This document shows, piece after piece, positions 31,046-42,499 of a DNA stretch of 64,000 nt (positions are counted from its first letter, which is position 1; each line of letters opens with the position of its first letter). Below the pieces are notes generated by a model. It was not told the origin of the DNA and searched no databases. It worked only from the letters and a program-made list of their open reading frames with translations. The stretch is taken from contig CM020618.1 in the NCBI GenBank assembly GCA_009829735.1, positions 16,849,346-16,913,345 on the forward strand. The letters run 5' to 3'. Both the position numbers and the translations under genes were made by a program. This DNA comes from Pyropia yezoensis (lineage: Eukaryota; Rhodophyta; Bangiophyceae; Bangiales; Bangiaceae).

Positions 31046-31624
31046 GGATTCGGCCCGTCCTCGGGTCGAGTTGCATTCGGGTTACCGAATGTAAGTGGGT
31101 CGCGTGACCGTTTACCAGTCGGGTGGGGCTTTGCGCCCTGTCGCGGCAGACACTCCTTGTCGGGGTTGATTGAGGAGGGTGCCCCCCTTTGTGTGGTACA
31201 CACACGATCCGTTTTCCGGACCGTTAAATTCCCGATGCGGGTTCTGTTCACGACCCCCCTGTCCGAGGGGTGGTGCAAGCGGATCCGCCACCAGGTGTCT
31301 GGTGGTAGGGGAGCCTCTCTCGTGTTACCGAGTGAATGGGGGCGGCCGCTCCCGCTTTTCGCGGGGGCGGTTTCGGGGTGAACCCCTTTTGGTTGCCCCG
31401 TACGGGGGTGTGGCCCCGGCCCGCCCAGGTGCCTGGGTGGAGCCCGTTCGTAGCCTCGTGGGGCGCGGGTTGACCCGTGCGCCTGCGGCGCTTCTCGTGG
31501 CCGTTTGTGGTCATAAGTGTGGGCGCCCGCGCTTCCCTGGCTCGTCCGCGCGAGCGTTCCTCGTTCCGGGTCGAGCCGGCCTCGGCTTTTCTGCAAGGGG
31601 CGCCCCTGCCACCCCGGTTGCACC
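31046..31624 (+). promoter_or_regulatory. Upstream region and putative promoter of the antisense gene in element G
   Basis: About 580 bp without a supported gene between the polypurine tract and the antisense ATG. Near its end is CATAAGT (31512-31518), the position where elements C and E have TATAAG, followed by cgcgcttccctggctcgtcc. The ATG at 31625 has the context caccATG. The run from this box to the ATG is the best conserved non-coding part of family 2, which fits a promoter reading away from the LTR. Confidence 0.5.
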
Positions 31625-33994
31625 ATGTCGGACCCCCAGGTACCCGGGGGCGAGGACGACCTCCTGCCTGAAGAGGGGGAAGAGGTGATGGTGGACGACG
31701 TTCCCGTCTCCGCCACCGCCGCGGAGTGCTTCCTAACGAGCTCGTCGGAGGACGAGGACGACCGGGTGACCGTTCGTGTGGCTCCGGACGGCGCGCCGGG
31801 CGGGTTGTCGTCCGTGTGTAGCGGCACGACGGCTCCGTCGGGTGGCGGACAACCGCGTGCGGCGGTGGCTTCTACCGCTTCTCCTCCGGCGGCCCGGATG
31901 GCTGATGTCGCCGGTACCGGCGTGGCTCTACCTCAAGACGGTGTCGCCGGCGTGGCGGATGGTGGTGTTGGCACCCCGTCCAGTCCGGCGGGTCAAGACG
32001 GCGCGGGTGCCCGCCCGGTTGGTGTGTCCGCTGCGGCGGGTAGCGGGTCTACCCGTGCTGCCCCCGTGGTACCCACGTCGGGTCCGGGTGGCGGCGATGC
32101 TCTGCCCGCGGTGCCGCGGGCGTCTGGTGGTCAAGGTGGGTCTACACCGATGGCAGTGGACTCCGGTAGTTACTCCGGGCGGGCGCCCGCCCTTCTTCTT
32201 CCTCCTCGGCCGCGTGCGACTCCGGCGCCGGCCCCTCTTCCGGTGGGGCATCGCCCGGCGCCCCCTATTCTTCCTGGTCCTGCCCGGGTTGCCCCGTTGG
32301 GTGGCGGCGTCGCCGTGGCGGCGGGTCAACCCGCCATGTCGATGTTCGACTTGGTGGCTCGGGTTCGAGGCCTGACTGTGCAAGAGTCAATGGAGTCCGA
32401 TGGGCGGATGCGGGTGGACTTCCACCTGCCCCATCCCCGTGGAGAGTCCTCCCGGCGCGTCAAGGTGGACCCGAGTTGGGAGCGGGAGTTGGTGCGGCTG
32501 GTCAACCAGCCGAACGCGGTGCGAGTGGAACACCATTGGATCCTGAGTCAGCCGGACGACCGGCATGCGCAGCTCTGGCGTACTCGGGTGGGACGGGGTG
32601 AGGTCTACCTCGACCCCGCCTTCGGGGTATGCGACCTGATTGCTCCCATGTTGCCGCGGGAGGTTGACTACCCGGCTAGTGCTCGGGGGATTGCGGCGGC
32701 GGCGGAGCCGGTTGCGTTTGGGGAGACGGTGGGCAGTATCGGTTGGTATCCCGACTTTGATTACTACCCGGGGGTATCCCCGTATCTGTCGTTGACGGCC
32801 CCCTACCCGCCTATGGCGGGGTTGAAGTCGGCGTCGAGCTGGCGACGTAACCATGGTGTCATGGCGGATGCGTTCCGCACGGATATAACGTGTGCGTTGC
32901 AGACCGGCAACGGTCGTGCGCCGGTATACACTCCCGTGCGCCCTCCTCTGTGGCAGGAGGGGTGGGAACCCGCCCCTGCTTTCCGGTTTGACACCGGCTC
33001 CTGTCTCCGATACTTCGGGAGTGCGTTGGCCTCCCGGCCGGTCCACCCGTTGCAGGGTACCTTCACCCTTGAGGTTACCCTCGGGCAGGCTTCCTCCTTC
33101 TTGCTGTCCGTCCGCCGGCAGGGGCGCCTGTTTCATCTTCCGACGGGTGTCCGTCGGCACATCGCGCAGTTGAGCGTGGACCTGATAGCTGCCAAGACCG
33201 GGTTGGCCCGGGAGTTCGAGGCCCTGCTGGCTGTTCACGATGCCGTGAACTGGGCTGGGGTGTTGGCCCTTCCCCCGTACCGGGACCCGCAGGCTGGGGC
33301 TACCCCCTTGCCTCGTCACTCGTTGCGTATCCGGCGTACTCGGCCGGTTGAGCCTAGTTGCCATGGGTGGGCGTCCACCGAGGCCGTTCCTGACCTGGGT
33401 ATTCCCATGGTTATCCATGACCTTCTTCAGGTCCTTACCCCGTGGTTCAGTAACCCGATACCGGCGGCGGTTGGCCGTCGTCCCCGAGAGTGGGGCTCTG
33501 CGGGTGGGGAGCGTGAGGTGTCCCCTCGTCGGGCGGAGCCCCGCCGGGGTTACGGTGGAGCCCCTTCGGTAGGGTCCTACCGAGCCTCGTATCAGGTGCC
33601 ACCGGCTCCGGTGGTAGCCGTGTCGGCTCCTGTGGCTCCTCTGGCTGCGCCAGTGTCACCTTTCGCCCCTGTCATACAGGACGGGGGTCCCCGTCTCTGG
33701 TATGAGGGCGTTGACGCCCTTGTTGCCCGCGCAATGCGGGAGGGTCTCTCTGTTAGCTGGGGGGATATCCCCCCAGGTGCTGCGCTGGTTGGGTCAGCGC
33801 GTTGCTTCGGTGGTGTGCTTGACCGCCTCCAGAAAGCTCTGGAGGACGTGGAGGCTGGCCGCAGCACCCTCGTTCAGCTATGCACCGAGGTAGCTCGGGT
33901 GATTGACCGTCGTGAGATTGCCGACCGTTGGAGCACGGAGGTATACGCGCTTACGCGTGAGTGGCCTCCCTCGGGCAGTGGGTCTACCCACTGA
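31625..33994 (+). CDS. Antisense gene of family 2, intact, unknown function (789 aa)
   Basis: Open frame of 789 codons on the plus strand, opposite to gag-pol of element G. I chose the ATG at 31625 (MSDPQVPGGEDDLLPEEGEE), shared with elements C and E. Residues 1-50 are strongly acidic and Ser-rich; about 60-235 is Pro/Ala/Gly-rich; about 237-600 is a long block with conserved Trp, Tyr and Arg (MSMFDLVARVRGLTVQ..., ELVRLVNQPNAVRVEHHW..., WQEGWEPAPAFRFDTG...); about 685-775 is a second block (SVSWGDIPPGAALVGSARC...). No transmembrane segment, zinc finger or enzyme motif that I recognise. Its plan of disordered acidic N-terminus plus two folded blocks resembles the family 1 antisense protein in outline, but I cannot align the two by eye. 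It could be a regulator, a particle accessory protein or an acquired host gene. Confidence 0.85.
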   Translation: MSDPQVPGGEDDLLPEEGEEVMVDDVPVSATAAECFLTSSSEDEDDRVTVRVAPDGAPGGLSSVCSGTTAPSGGGQPRAAVASTASPPAARMADVAGTGVALPQDGVAGVADGGVGTPSSPAGQDGAGARPVGVSAAAGSGSTRAAPVVPTSGPGGGDALPAVPRASGGQGGSTPMAVDSGSYSGRAPALLLPPRPRATPAPAPLPVGHRPAPPILPGPARVAPLGGGVAVAAGQPAMSMFDLVARVRGLTVQESMESDGRMRVDFHLPHPRGESSRRVKVDPSWERELVRLVNQPNAVRVEHHWILSQPDDRHAQLWRTRVGRGEVYLDPAFGVCDLIAPMLPREVDYPASARGIAAAAEPVAFGETVGSIGWYPDFDYYPGVSPYLSLTAPYPPMAGLKSASSWRRNHGVMADAFRTDITCALQTGNGRAPVYTPVRPPLWQEGWEPAPAFRFDTGSCLRYFGSALASRPVHPLQGTFTLEVTLGQASSFLLSVRRQGRLFHLPTGVRRHIAQLSVDLIAAKTGLAREFEALLAVHDAVNWAGVLALPPYRDPQAGATPLPRHSLRIRRTRPVEPSCHGWASTEAVPDLGIPMVIHDLLQVLTPWFSNPIPAAVGRRPREWGSAGGEREVSPRRAEPRRGYGGAPSVGSYRASYQVPPAPVVAVSAPVAPLAAPVSPFAPVIQDGGPRLWYEGVDALVARAMREGLSVSWGDIPPGAALVGSARCFGGVLDRLQKALEDVEAGRSTLVQLCTEVARVIDRREIADRWSTEVYALTREWPPSGSGSTH

Positions 33995-34472
33995 GGAGTG
34001 TTATTGTTTGTACGGGAGAGGGACCCGGTGGGCCTTATGGTAGCCGGGTAGTAGTGAGTATAAACTCATCCCCTTTGGGGGCATTGCTTGCCTCTGTTTG
34101 CTGCCCTGGGGAGTACCCCTTCTGGCTCAGTGGTGCCTTGCCTCCCGTCCAACTTCTTCCGGTTGGTTCATGCTTGGGGAGGTCATCCTCCCTCACTTTG
34201 TGTCTTGGCTTCGGGAGGTCATCCTCCCGTGTAAGCCCCCTAGTTACTTCGATATTATCGAAGTTAGCCTTTACCTTTAAGTTAATTTATTAAGGTTCAG
34301 GTTTTACTTAGTTACCTAAGCTTGACTCTACTTAGATGCCTAAGCTTGGTTCGACTTAGAAACCTACGTCTGATTTGACTTAGAAACCTGAGTCTGCCGT
34401 AACCATGTCACACCCTACTTAGTAGGTATAAGCCTCACCCCCCAACAGCCGAAGTCGGTGTCGGTTGGGTTG
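33995..34472. other. Convergent region between antisense gene and pol, element G
   Basis: About 480 bp without a gene. It holds a tandem repeat (34306-34401) and, next to the pol stop, the inverted repeat at 34441-34469 (CCCAAC ... GTTGGG around GCCGA/TCGGT) also seen in element C. The position, between two 3' ends that face each other, suggests a two-way 3'-end signal. Confidence 0.5.
34306..34401. repeat. Four tandem copies of a 24-bp unit
   Basis: Units begin with ACTTAG at 34306, 34330, 34354 and 34378, an exact 24-bp period, each followed by a CCT(A/G)(A/C)G-type core. Elements C and E have only two diverged units in the same place. Confidence 0.85.
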
Positions 34473-37400
34473 TTACAGTAGGCGTCGTCGCCTCATGTAA
34501 GACATGAGGAGTTCGCGGGATATATTTGCCGCCTGTTCCCAGGTGGGTGAGTCGTATCCGACCCACATAACCTTGACGTACCAGGGTCCTGGTAGGTCCG
34601 GGTCGGTGTGTCCGACCACGCTCTCGACTTGGAATGGAATCCCATCCGGTCCCACCGGGTCATCTGACCGGTGGGTTGTAAGAGCTTCATGTAGCAACCC
34701 AGCCGGTACCGGCTGAGGCTGTTCCGGCTTCGGAGCAGGTGTGACATCATTCACACTGATGCGTTGTATCTCCGTATCGGAGTGTAAGATAACAGAGTGG
34801 TCATCTCTGTGGAGAATCTGGTACGGTCCCTTGACCGGTTGCATGAGCTTGTTCCCCCGGAACTTCTGGTGTCTGATGTAGACCCAGTCACCTGTTATCA
34901 GGGTAGCGTTGCGCACCCGTAGTCGGGCGTCGAAGTTCTTCTTATATCGAAGTTGTGTTCTGTCAAGGGCACCCTTGAGCTTAGGAATCATCCACGATAG
35001 CTTGGCCAACCAAGCTAGGTGGATACGTTCGGCCGGTCGGCCTTTCGGTGTATCATACCGAGTGCACCTGCCTGGTGGCAGCGTCAGGTTACCGACGCCT
35101 AGTGGCATGAACCACTCCAGCGGAGCGATGTTTGTGCTCCGATGTGGCCTGGCATTGTATGCCAGGGTGAGTACGAACAGAAGCCTGTCCCAAGTGTTCG
35201 TGTGCTCGGCCACGTAGCACTGTAGCATCTTGACGATGGTGCAGTTGAACCGCTCCACCTGCCCGTTGGTTTGCGGGTGGTAGTCGGATGCCCGACGTGG
35301 TTCGATACCGAACATGCCCAGGACCTTAGTGCAGAATGCTGACGTAAGGTTTGCTCCGTTGTCGGAGAGGAGTTGCTTCATGACTCCGTATGCACTGATC
35401 CAGTGGTCAACCACTGCGTTCATGATGGTGTATGCCGTATCATTCGGGATGGCTGCCGCTCGTGACAGCTTAGTGAACCGGTCAGACATGACCAGGATGT
35501 ACCTTGTTCCCTTCTTCCGTTACCGGAAGTGGCCCGAGTATGTTGATAGCGACCTGCTCGTTGGGCCCATCAGGTGGGAATAGCTTCATGGCAGACGCCT
35601 GCCTATGCAGACTCATGCGGTTACGTGCACAGGGGTGGCGTCCCCTTACGAGGTCGACCACGTCGACGGCCATTGCTGGCCAGTAGAAGAACCTTCGCAT
35701 TGCTGCGAACATACGTGAACCCCCCGGGTGTCCGGCTGTGGGGTTCTCGTGTTCTCGTTCCATGACGGCTTGCCGTAAGGACACGGGAACCACGACTTGA
35801 TGTCGTCCATCGGCGGGTGCCCGCCGGTATATGAGTCCGTCTTCGTTCTCGGAGAAGATGCCGGCCGTACCGGCCAGGAGGTTAGCGCGATGACGTCTAC
35901 AGTCGTCGTCATTGGCTTGTGCCTCGCGGAAGTCCGCGAGGGTTAGTGGGCATGCTCGGTGTGCCATGTTATGGTCAACCATACCTTGGGTAGCGTTACC
36001 CACCATGCAGACCGGTACCACCGGGATGTCCTCGTCCACCGAGCGGGTATCCCCGCTCGGGGTGTCGAGTCGAGACAATGCGTCTCCGAGATGGTGGGTT
36101 GACCCAGCCTTATACACGGTACGGTAGTCGTGCTTGGCCATTTTTAGCCTCCATCGGGCTAGCCTCCCATGGCTATCGGAATCCTTGTCATAAAGGTTGA
36201 GGAGCCATCGTAGGGGTTCGTGGTCGGACCTTACGATGAACCTGGAGCCCTCCAGGTATGGACGGAGCAGTTGCACTGCCCATATAACTCCGAGGCATTC
36301 ACGCTCGGTGGCACTATAGTTACGCTCAGCCGGGTTGAGTGTCCGGCTGAAGTATCCTACCGGACGTAGGTCCGGGATAACGTTATCGGTACCGATCAAC
36401 GTCTCTCCCTGTAACAGGGTGCATCCCACTTGTGTATCGCATGCATCGACATCGATGACGAAGGTACCCCGTCGGTGCGGTAACGCAAGGACGGGTGGGG
36501 ATAGTAGGGCTCGCTTCAGCGACGCGAAGGCCTCCTCTTCGCTAGGCGAAGGGGGTTGGAGTACCTTGGGCAGGGTACTGCTCGTAAGAACCGTTAACGG
36601 TTTAGCTATCCGAGCGAAGTCCTTGACGAACCGTCGGTATACACTGCACATTCCCAGGAAGCTCTTGAGCTGTGTCTGGGTGTTAGGGAACCGGGCATCC
36701 CGGAGTGCCCGGGTATTGGCTTCGAGTACCCCTAGTTTACCAGGGGTTATCTCGTGGCCAAGATACTCGACCGTCTGTTGGAAGAAGGCGCACTTCTTCA
36801 GACGCAGGGTTACCCCGGCGTTCCGCAAGAGGGTGAGTACCTCGTCCACATGTTGCAGATGGTCATCCATGTTACGCGAGAAGACGATAACGTCATCGAG
36901 GTACACTAGGCAGTTACGCCACTTCACCCCCGACAGTATAATGTCGATAGCCCGCTGGAATGTAGCGGGGGCATTGGACAATCCGAAGGGCATCCTTAGG
37001 AACTCGTACACTCCACTTTGACAGACGAATGCCGTCTTGGGAATATCCTCGTCCGCCACCGGGATCTGCCAGTATCCGGCATTGCAGTCGATGGTGGTAA
37101 ACACCGTAGCTTCCCCCAGGGAGTCGATGCATTCATCCATCCTTGGTAAAGGGTAGGAGTCCTTCTTGGTAACCAAGTTGAGGCGTCGATAATCGATGCA
37201 AAACCGAGGGGTTTGATCCTTCTTCGGTACGATAACGACTGGGGCACCCCACTCCGACATCGAAGGTCGTATCACCTTAGCTTCACTCATCCTCTTCACT
37301 TCTCCATCAACGATCTCTCGTTGCATAGGTCCCGCTCGGTGCGGTTGTGACCGGGCGGGGCATGCGCCTGGTACCAGGTCAATACGATGTTGGGTTGCCC

Positions 37401-38640
37401 AAATGGTACCCAAGGCTCCGCCTGTCCACATGACGTCATGCTTTCTTAACATCCGTCGTACCCCTTCGGCTACGGAAGGGGGAAGGTGGTCGAGGTCAGC
37501 CTCGGCCAGTGCCTTCAAGGCTTCTTGGTCCTTCGGCGGAATATCCGCCGGTAATGATGGTCGACTAGGCTTCCCGTCATCGGGTTGCTGTCGCTCGGTG
37601 GTCTCGGCGGCCGCCAGCACCTCAAGTGGTTCCACTTGACCTTCCTTGTCAGGGGTAAGGATATCTCCTTCGTAGAGCCCGGCAATCCCGAGGATAGTTC
37701 CCTTCGGGAGGGTGACTGCCTTACGGCGATAGTTCGCCATCACTAGGAGCGACGACCCTCCGGCTGGGAGGTCTATGAGACCGTTGGCCATGGTCAACCC
37801 ATGGCGCTTGTACGTCCGAAAGTTGGACTTGACTCTGCAGATGCCTGCGAGGTCACAGTTAACCGGGAGGACTCTCTCCGACAACGGCTCAAAGCGAGTT
37901 CGCTTGGCCAACCGAAGTGTCTTCGGCTCGACACTTGCGTACACGTCAGCCACGTGAACGTGGCTCCCTTGTAGCGTCAGGTCCCTGACGATAGCCGTGT
38001 GTCCTCGCTTCGTCCCGTCGGCTTCTTGAAGCTCGACGGTCCTCCGGCCTGGCCGGATTGCATCAACGTGAACGTTGATGAAGGTGCACCCCAGTATGCA
38101 GGGCACCGATAGGGTCTCACACACCAGGAAGTCTACTTCCGTGGTGAGTTCCCCGATGGTCACCCGCAGCGACATCGCTGCGGTCGTACGAATGAGGCGA
38201 CCATTCGCGTTCTTGATGGTGGGTCCCCGAGTCACTCTGACTCGCGGAAGCCACTTGTCCGGGAGAGTATCCTTCCGGATAAGGTTGGGTCCAGCCCCTG
38301 TATCCAGTACAGGGTAGTACGATCGTGTCGACTGGGGGTCAACCCCCAGTGTGGCTGATACCTTGAAGTTCTCCAAGGCAAACAGCACGTGGCCTACACC
38401 GATATCTGGTGTAGCTCGGGCATCCTGAACAGGACCCTTGTCTGGTTCCATGTGACGGGGCTTCCCGTCCTCTCCTCCCAACCTTGGAGGTTGGTCATCA
38501 ATCCCCTGACGCCGTGTCGTCGGGGCCGGAAGGTGTACCCGGGGGTTGATGCGGCGTCGGCTCAACCGCGCTCTCCGTGGGGCTTTCCCCGCGGTACTCC
38601 GGGGTGGCTTGCTTGGGTTACCCCAGCGCCCCCCGGTCAT
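34473..38640 (-). pseudogene. pol: pol of element G (family 2)
   Basis: Near-complete chromovirus polyprotein. Protease with LDTGAGPNLI near 38.3 kb; reverse transcriptase with FCIDYRRLNLVTKKDSYPLPRMDE in part near 37.2 kb, LPFGL-type motif MPFGLSNAPATFQ and YLDD near 36.9 kb; RNase H with VDACDTQVGC, TERECLGV and RSDHEPLRW near 36.2-36.5 kb; integrase zinc region (HPGGSRMFAAMRRFFYW ... CARNRM) near 35.7 kb and core (SDRFTKLSR, SDNGANLTS, NGQVERFN) near 35.2-35.5 kb; C-terminal tail with VVGHTDPDLPGPWYVKVMWVGYD near 34.6 kb, a diverged chromodomain. It starts in the -1 phase just after gag, as in family 1. About one break. Confidence 0.93.
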
Positions 38641-38648
38641 CCTTCCTC

Positions 38649-40293
38649 TTACTCGTTTCCCGCCCTTGGTAGGGTGCTGTCCGCCGGGACATCCGGCTGC
38701 GGAGGTGCCTCCTCGACGGCCAGTACTCCACCTGGGGCTGTCTGCCTACCCGGTGCGGGTCCGGGTGCTCTGGCGGGATGCCCTCCGGTGGATGCCTTGC
38801 GGTGCGCCGCTGCCCGCCGAGACTTCTCGGGGATGAGTGGGCAGGAAGACACCCAGTGCTGGGGATCCCCACACAACATACATCCGGACGTGCCGGTCCC
38901 TCCTTGAGTTCGCATCGGGGTAGCCCCGTAGCTGCGGTTGCCTCCCTCGGGCGCCCGAGTGCCTGCTCCCTGGTAGGCCTTGGGTCCTTGGGTCAACCGG
39001 AACATGGACTCCCCCAACCGGTTGGGTCGACCCGCAATCTGCGGAGGTGCCTCCGTACGTACTGCCCATGTAGGCAGGGGCTGGTGGGGGTTACCCGTAA
39101 CCGGGGCATACCCAGTCGTCCGCACATACGGGACGCGCTGTCCCGCTCCCTCGTTGACCTGGAACTGGGTCCCAGCCGGGGCGATGTACGCTACCGTACC
39201 GTGCTCATCAATCACCGGCGTCGCCGGTAGCAACAGGTGGCCCTGTTGGTCAACTAGAGGTTCATCCTCGCCCGTAGGGGTATGTTTGGTCGCCACCAGT
39301 ACTGGTGCGGCCTTACGTTCCACCTTCTCTTGCCTCAATACCGGGGTAAGACTGGGCTTGCCTCCCTCACCCTTGGGCTTCGGGGCCAAGGCACACACCG
39401 GGTGTAGAATCCGGTAAACGTCCCCTAGGGACTTGCACGTATGCATCAGTCGACTGAAGTTCGTCCGGGCCGTATTGGCTCCCCGAGCGGATATCCGAAC
39501 GTAGTTGGGTACTCTTGCGAACAGGATGGCCCGTAGCTCCCCTTCGCCGAGGAGCTTCCCCAGCTCGTAGGCGAGCTCTTGAATCCGTCGTCCGAACATC
39601 TCTTCATCCTCCCAGCTCTGGGCGGTGGCAGTGCGCAGGGCCCGGTAGTGGTCCTCGCACTTGTCCTCACTGAGGTAACTGCTCAGCAGCTCCTTGAGGA
39701 TCCCACGGTAATCCATAGGGGTGGCCGCGACCCTCATTCCCGGCATCGGGGATGCCTGGCGAAGGATGCCTCGCACCCGTTCATTAACAAAGAACGGGAG
39801 GATCTCCAGGGCCAGCCCCTCGTTAACCAGGGCCTTGTCCGCGGCTGCCTTGAAGCTATTCAAGAAGCCGATGACTGCCAACGGACGTCCGTTGGGGCCC
39901 CCGAACATAGGGACTCCTTTCATAAGGGTCTGCATAGAGCGGATCGCTCGGTGCGACGTATTACACATCGATTCCGATACGGTGGTAGATCGGTCTTCCA
40001 AACGATAACGTTCGGGAGTCAGTACCGACCTGAAGACTTCGTTGACGATCTCCGTGTCAGCGTCCTGGATATTCAGTCGCTTATCCAGTTGATGAGCAAA
40101 CTCATCGGACTCCATCCGCTTCAGTAGGCTCGCAGTGACCTGCGGGGTCATAGCTTCCACCACTGAAGATGGTACTTCAGGCGTCGGCACCTCGGGAACC
40201 CGAGTTGCCTGGCCTCCTTTGTCGTGGGGATACTGTGAGAGGGTACCCCCTCCGCCAATAACCGACTCTCCACCGGCGTAAGTATCCGCCGGA
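38649..40293 (-). pseudogene. gag: gag of element G (family 2), missing its beginning
   Basis: Carries the capsid-like part (PLAVIGFLNSFKAAADKALVNEGLALEILPFFVNERVRG in part) near 39.8 kb and a zinc knuckle of type CX2CX4HX4C (CMLCGDPQHWVSSC) near 38.85 kb. Compared with the gag of element E it lacks the N-terminal part and the ATG, so it is not a complete gene. The end (VLAVEEAPPQPDVPAD) lies just before pol. Confidence 0.9.
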
Positions 40294-40396
40294 CTTATAG
40301 ATACCGTGACCAGCACGAACTATCAAATTGAAAGATAAGGGTTAGAAGTAGCCCCCCTAATATTAGGGTTACAATACGGCCAACCATATTGCAACA
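40294..40396 (-). repeat. 5' LTR remnant of element G (family 2)
   Basis: About 103 bp matching the outer end of the 3' LTR of G (30931-31033) with about two differences; the rest of this LTR is not present. It ends in GCAACA, followed by the gtgtg target duplication. Confidence 0.92.
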
Positions 40397-40401
40397 GTGT
40401 G

Positions 40402-40714
40402 GTCCGACGGTTTCTTGGTCGGGATGGGGAAGCAGGGCCAAGCCCCGCTTTCCCTCCCCTTATCCCCCCAGGGTGTACTCAGAATATCGCCACTCAGAAT
40501 CTCCCACCCCAGCAGCTGCCCACCGGGCCACACGAAATTCAAGACGATAAATGCAGACAACCCTCAAATCCAAGTTGGATTTACTACTAAGCTAACTAGC
40601 CCAAACTTAGGGAATATGGACCCAAATGCAGGGGGAGGAACGGATCAGGCTAGTGGCCTGCCGCCCCTTGCATGGCACGTGTTGCCCCCCTACCTGGGGG
40701 TCAATACTGCCACA
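40402..40714 (-). repeat. 3' LTR of element F, right piece
   Basis: Continues the family 3 LTR interrupted at 30670 and ends TCAATACTGCCACA. On the minus strand the purine tract GAGGAGAGGGGAG abuts it, which marks this as the 3' LTR of F. Confidence 0.94.
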
Positions 40715-41053
40715 CTCCCCTCTCCTCAGTTCCGACCGACTCGGTCGGCCCTGCAAGGGGGCGTAGATACGCACATCGCGGCGTTGGGGGCGCAACTTGC
40801 TGTCCCCCTGGTACGTCACGTGGACGTGGAGGCGGTCACGTTGACCGCCCCCCTCCTCAAGCTTGCCCACTCGGCAGCTTGCTCTTATCGGTACTCACTT
40901 CACCACCACCAAACCATCCTCTTCACCTTACCCTGGGCCGCCCCACGCTGGGGAGGCCACCCATCAACCCGGGATCCGAGCCCCCCCCCTCAACTGGAGG
41001 TGGTTCTCGTGCAGCTGCAGCCGCGTTGTCTCTCCCGAACTTGGGGAGAGCCA
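40715..41053 (+). promoter_or_regulatory. Region between 3' LTR and antisense gene, element F
   Basis: About 340 bp with no supported gene, placed where family 2 has the upstream region of its antisense gene. I see several short inverted repeats (for example ccgaccgactcggtcgg) but no clear TATA box. It may carry the promoter of the antisense gene; the evidence is position only. Confidence 0.3.
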
Positions 41054-42456
41054 TGATGACCCAGGGGTTGGAGTCTGACTCCCTGGATGAACGGATGGAG
41101 GATACATCCTGCGATGTGGCGCCCGCCGGGACTTCCGGCGGGGGCCCCGCGGTCGCTCCGGGGGATGGTATGCCCGCGTCACCCGGCGCTATTACCACGG
41201 TTGCTCGACCACTTCGGCTCCGTCATGTTGACGGCTAGCCCGGACCACCTGGTGTTCGCCATGTTGGCAATCCAGTGGCTCCTCGAGGTCATGTCGACCT
41301 GGGTGTCTTGTGTCCGGCGGCGGAGGATGCTCTGGCATTTATCCCCCTGGCTTATCCAAGGTTTGGAGCAGCTCACCCCTCAGCCTGTTGCTGAGGGGTG
41401 CTCATCGGGACAGCTCACTCTACTCGAGGAGATGCTGCGCCTCCATAAACTCATCGAGTGGGAGTGCATCGAGCACAAGTTGCGCCGATCTTCCCGCGGG
41501 CCCAAGGACGATGGCACACTTCGCCAGTTCGTCTGGGTCGGTCGTGAACTTCACGACGGCCGTGTGGTACTTCGAGAGGGGTTGGGCATCGGGGACTACC
41601 CGTATGCCCCGGGGGTGGATCGCCACACCGCGCCTCCCCCGGACAAGGCCATCGTTATGGCCGTGCCATCTCACGATGAGTACATGACTCAACCCACTGC
41701 GGGGGCCCGAGTAGGGGTCGCAGTTACTCTCGGGCTCCGCCAACTCGGCGAGCCCCCCCGCTTCCTCCTGTCCCACTCCAGCCGCACGGGGACATCCCGA
41801 TAAGCGTTGCTGTTGAGACATCCACCCCGGTGTCCCCCAACTTGGGGGCCACCCTACTCACGGTCCACCCCAAGTTGGTACTGCCGGCCATGCCCTTGAC
41901 CGCCGAGATGATGATCACCACGTTGGTGCGCACCATATCTTGGTTGGCCGCGTCGGCTATAACCCTTCAAGCTTCCGAGACTCCTCAACTTGAGGAGCGC
42001 GTTCGTACTGCTGTGGCGACCGCAAGTTGCGAGTCGGTAGCGGTGTTCATGACTACCGAGGTGGCTCGTATTGGGTCGATTGTGCCCCAGACGGCCCCAC
42101 TTGGGCGCGGCAAGCGTCGGGCAAGCCGGGCGTACTCGCCTCCTCGCCGTCGTCGCCGTCACTCACGGCGGTCTCCCTCCGTATCGGAAGACGAGTTGTC
42201 TTACTCCGTCTCGGAGTCTTCTACCCCGTCGGAGACGGAGTCTGTCCGGCGTCTGCGTCGCAAACTTGCGCGCAAGACCAAGCAGAAGAGTAGCCGCGGT
42301 CGTCGCCACTTGCGCGACCGTGAGGGGCGCGACGGTTCCGACTTGGAGCCGCCGCCCCCTCCTACGGGTGGGGAACGTTATCGGCGTGGGTCTCGCCGCT
42401 CGCCTCCACGTGAGGGCGAGGGCCGTGGTGTTGGGGAGTCTAGCACGCGTGCCTAG
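41054..42456 (+). pseudogene. Antisense gene of family 3 in element F, basic Arg/Ser-rich C-terminus
   Basis: Plus-strand gene opposite to the gag-pol remnants of F. From a likely ATG at 41054 (MMTQGLESDSLDERMEDTSCD, acidic) it runs through a middle part to a conserved block (PLTAEMMITTLVRTISW...) also seen in element D at 54733-55442. The last 130 or so residues are strongly basic and Arg/Ser-rich: RRRRRHSRRSPSVSEDELSYSVSESS..., then RKLARKTKQKSSRGRRHLRDRE. Such tails occur in RS-type RNA-binding and nuclear proteins, but the pattern is low complexity and proves nothing. About two breaks. Not alignable by eye with the family 1 or 2 antisense proteins. Confidence 0.75.
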
Positions 42457-42499
42457 TTGGCAGCTGCCTTTGTTGTGAGAGTGTGTGGGTTAGGGCTGC

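Larger units (their letters stand above)
30671..40396 (-). mobile_element. Element G: family 2 chromovirus, innermost insertion
   Basis: Minus-strand element inside the 3' LTR of element F, with a perfect 5-bp duplication gtgtg (30666-30670 and 40397-40401). On the minus strand: a short 5' LTR remnant, gag without its beginning, pol, convergent region, antisense gene on the plus strand, and a full 3' LTR. Where the two LTRs overlap they differ at about 2%, fitting its place as the youngest layer of the five-level nest. Broken at its 5' end and in about one further place; the antisense gene is open. Confidence 0.95.

Noticed and set aside
34306-34401. CRISPR-like array
   Set aside because: Units are directly adjacent with no spacers, inside a eukaryotic retroelement, and only four copies.
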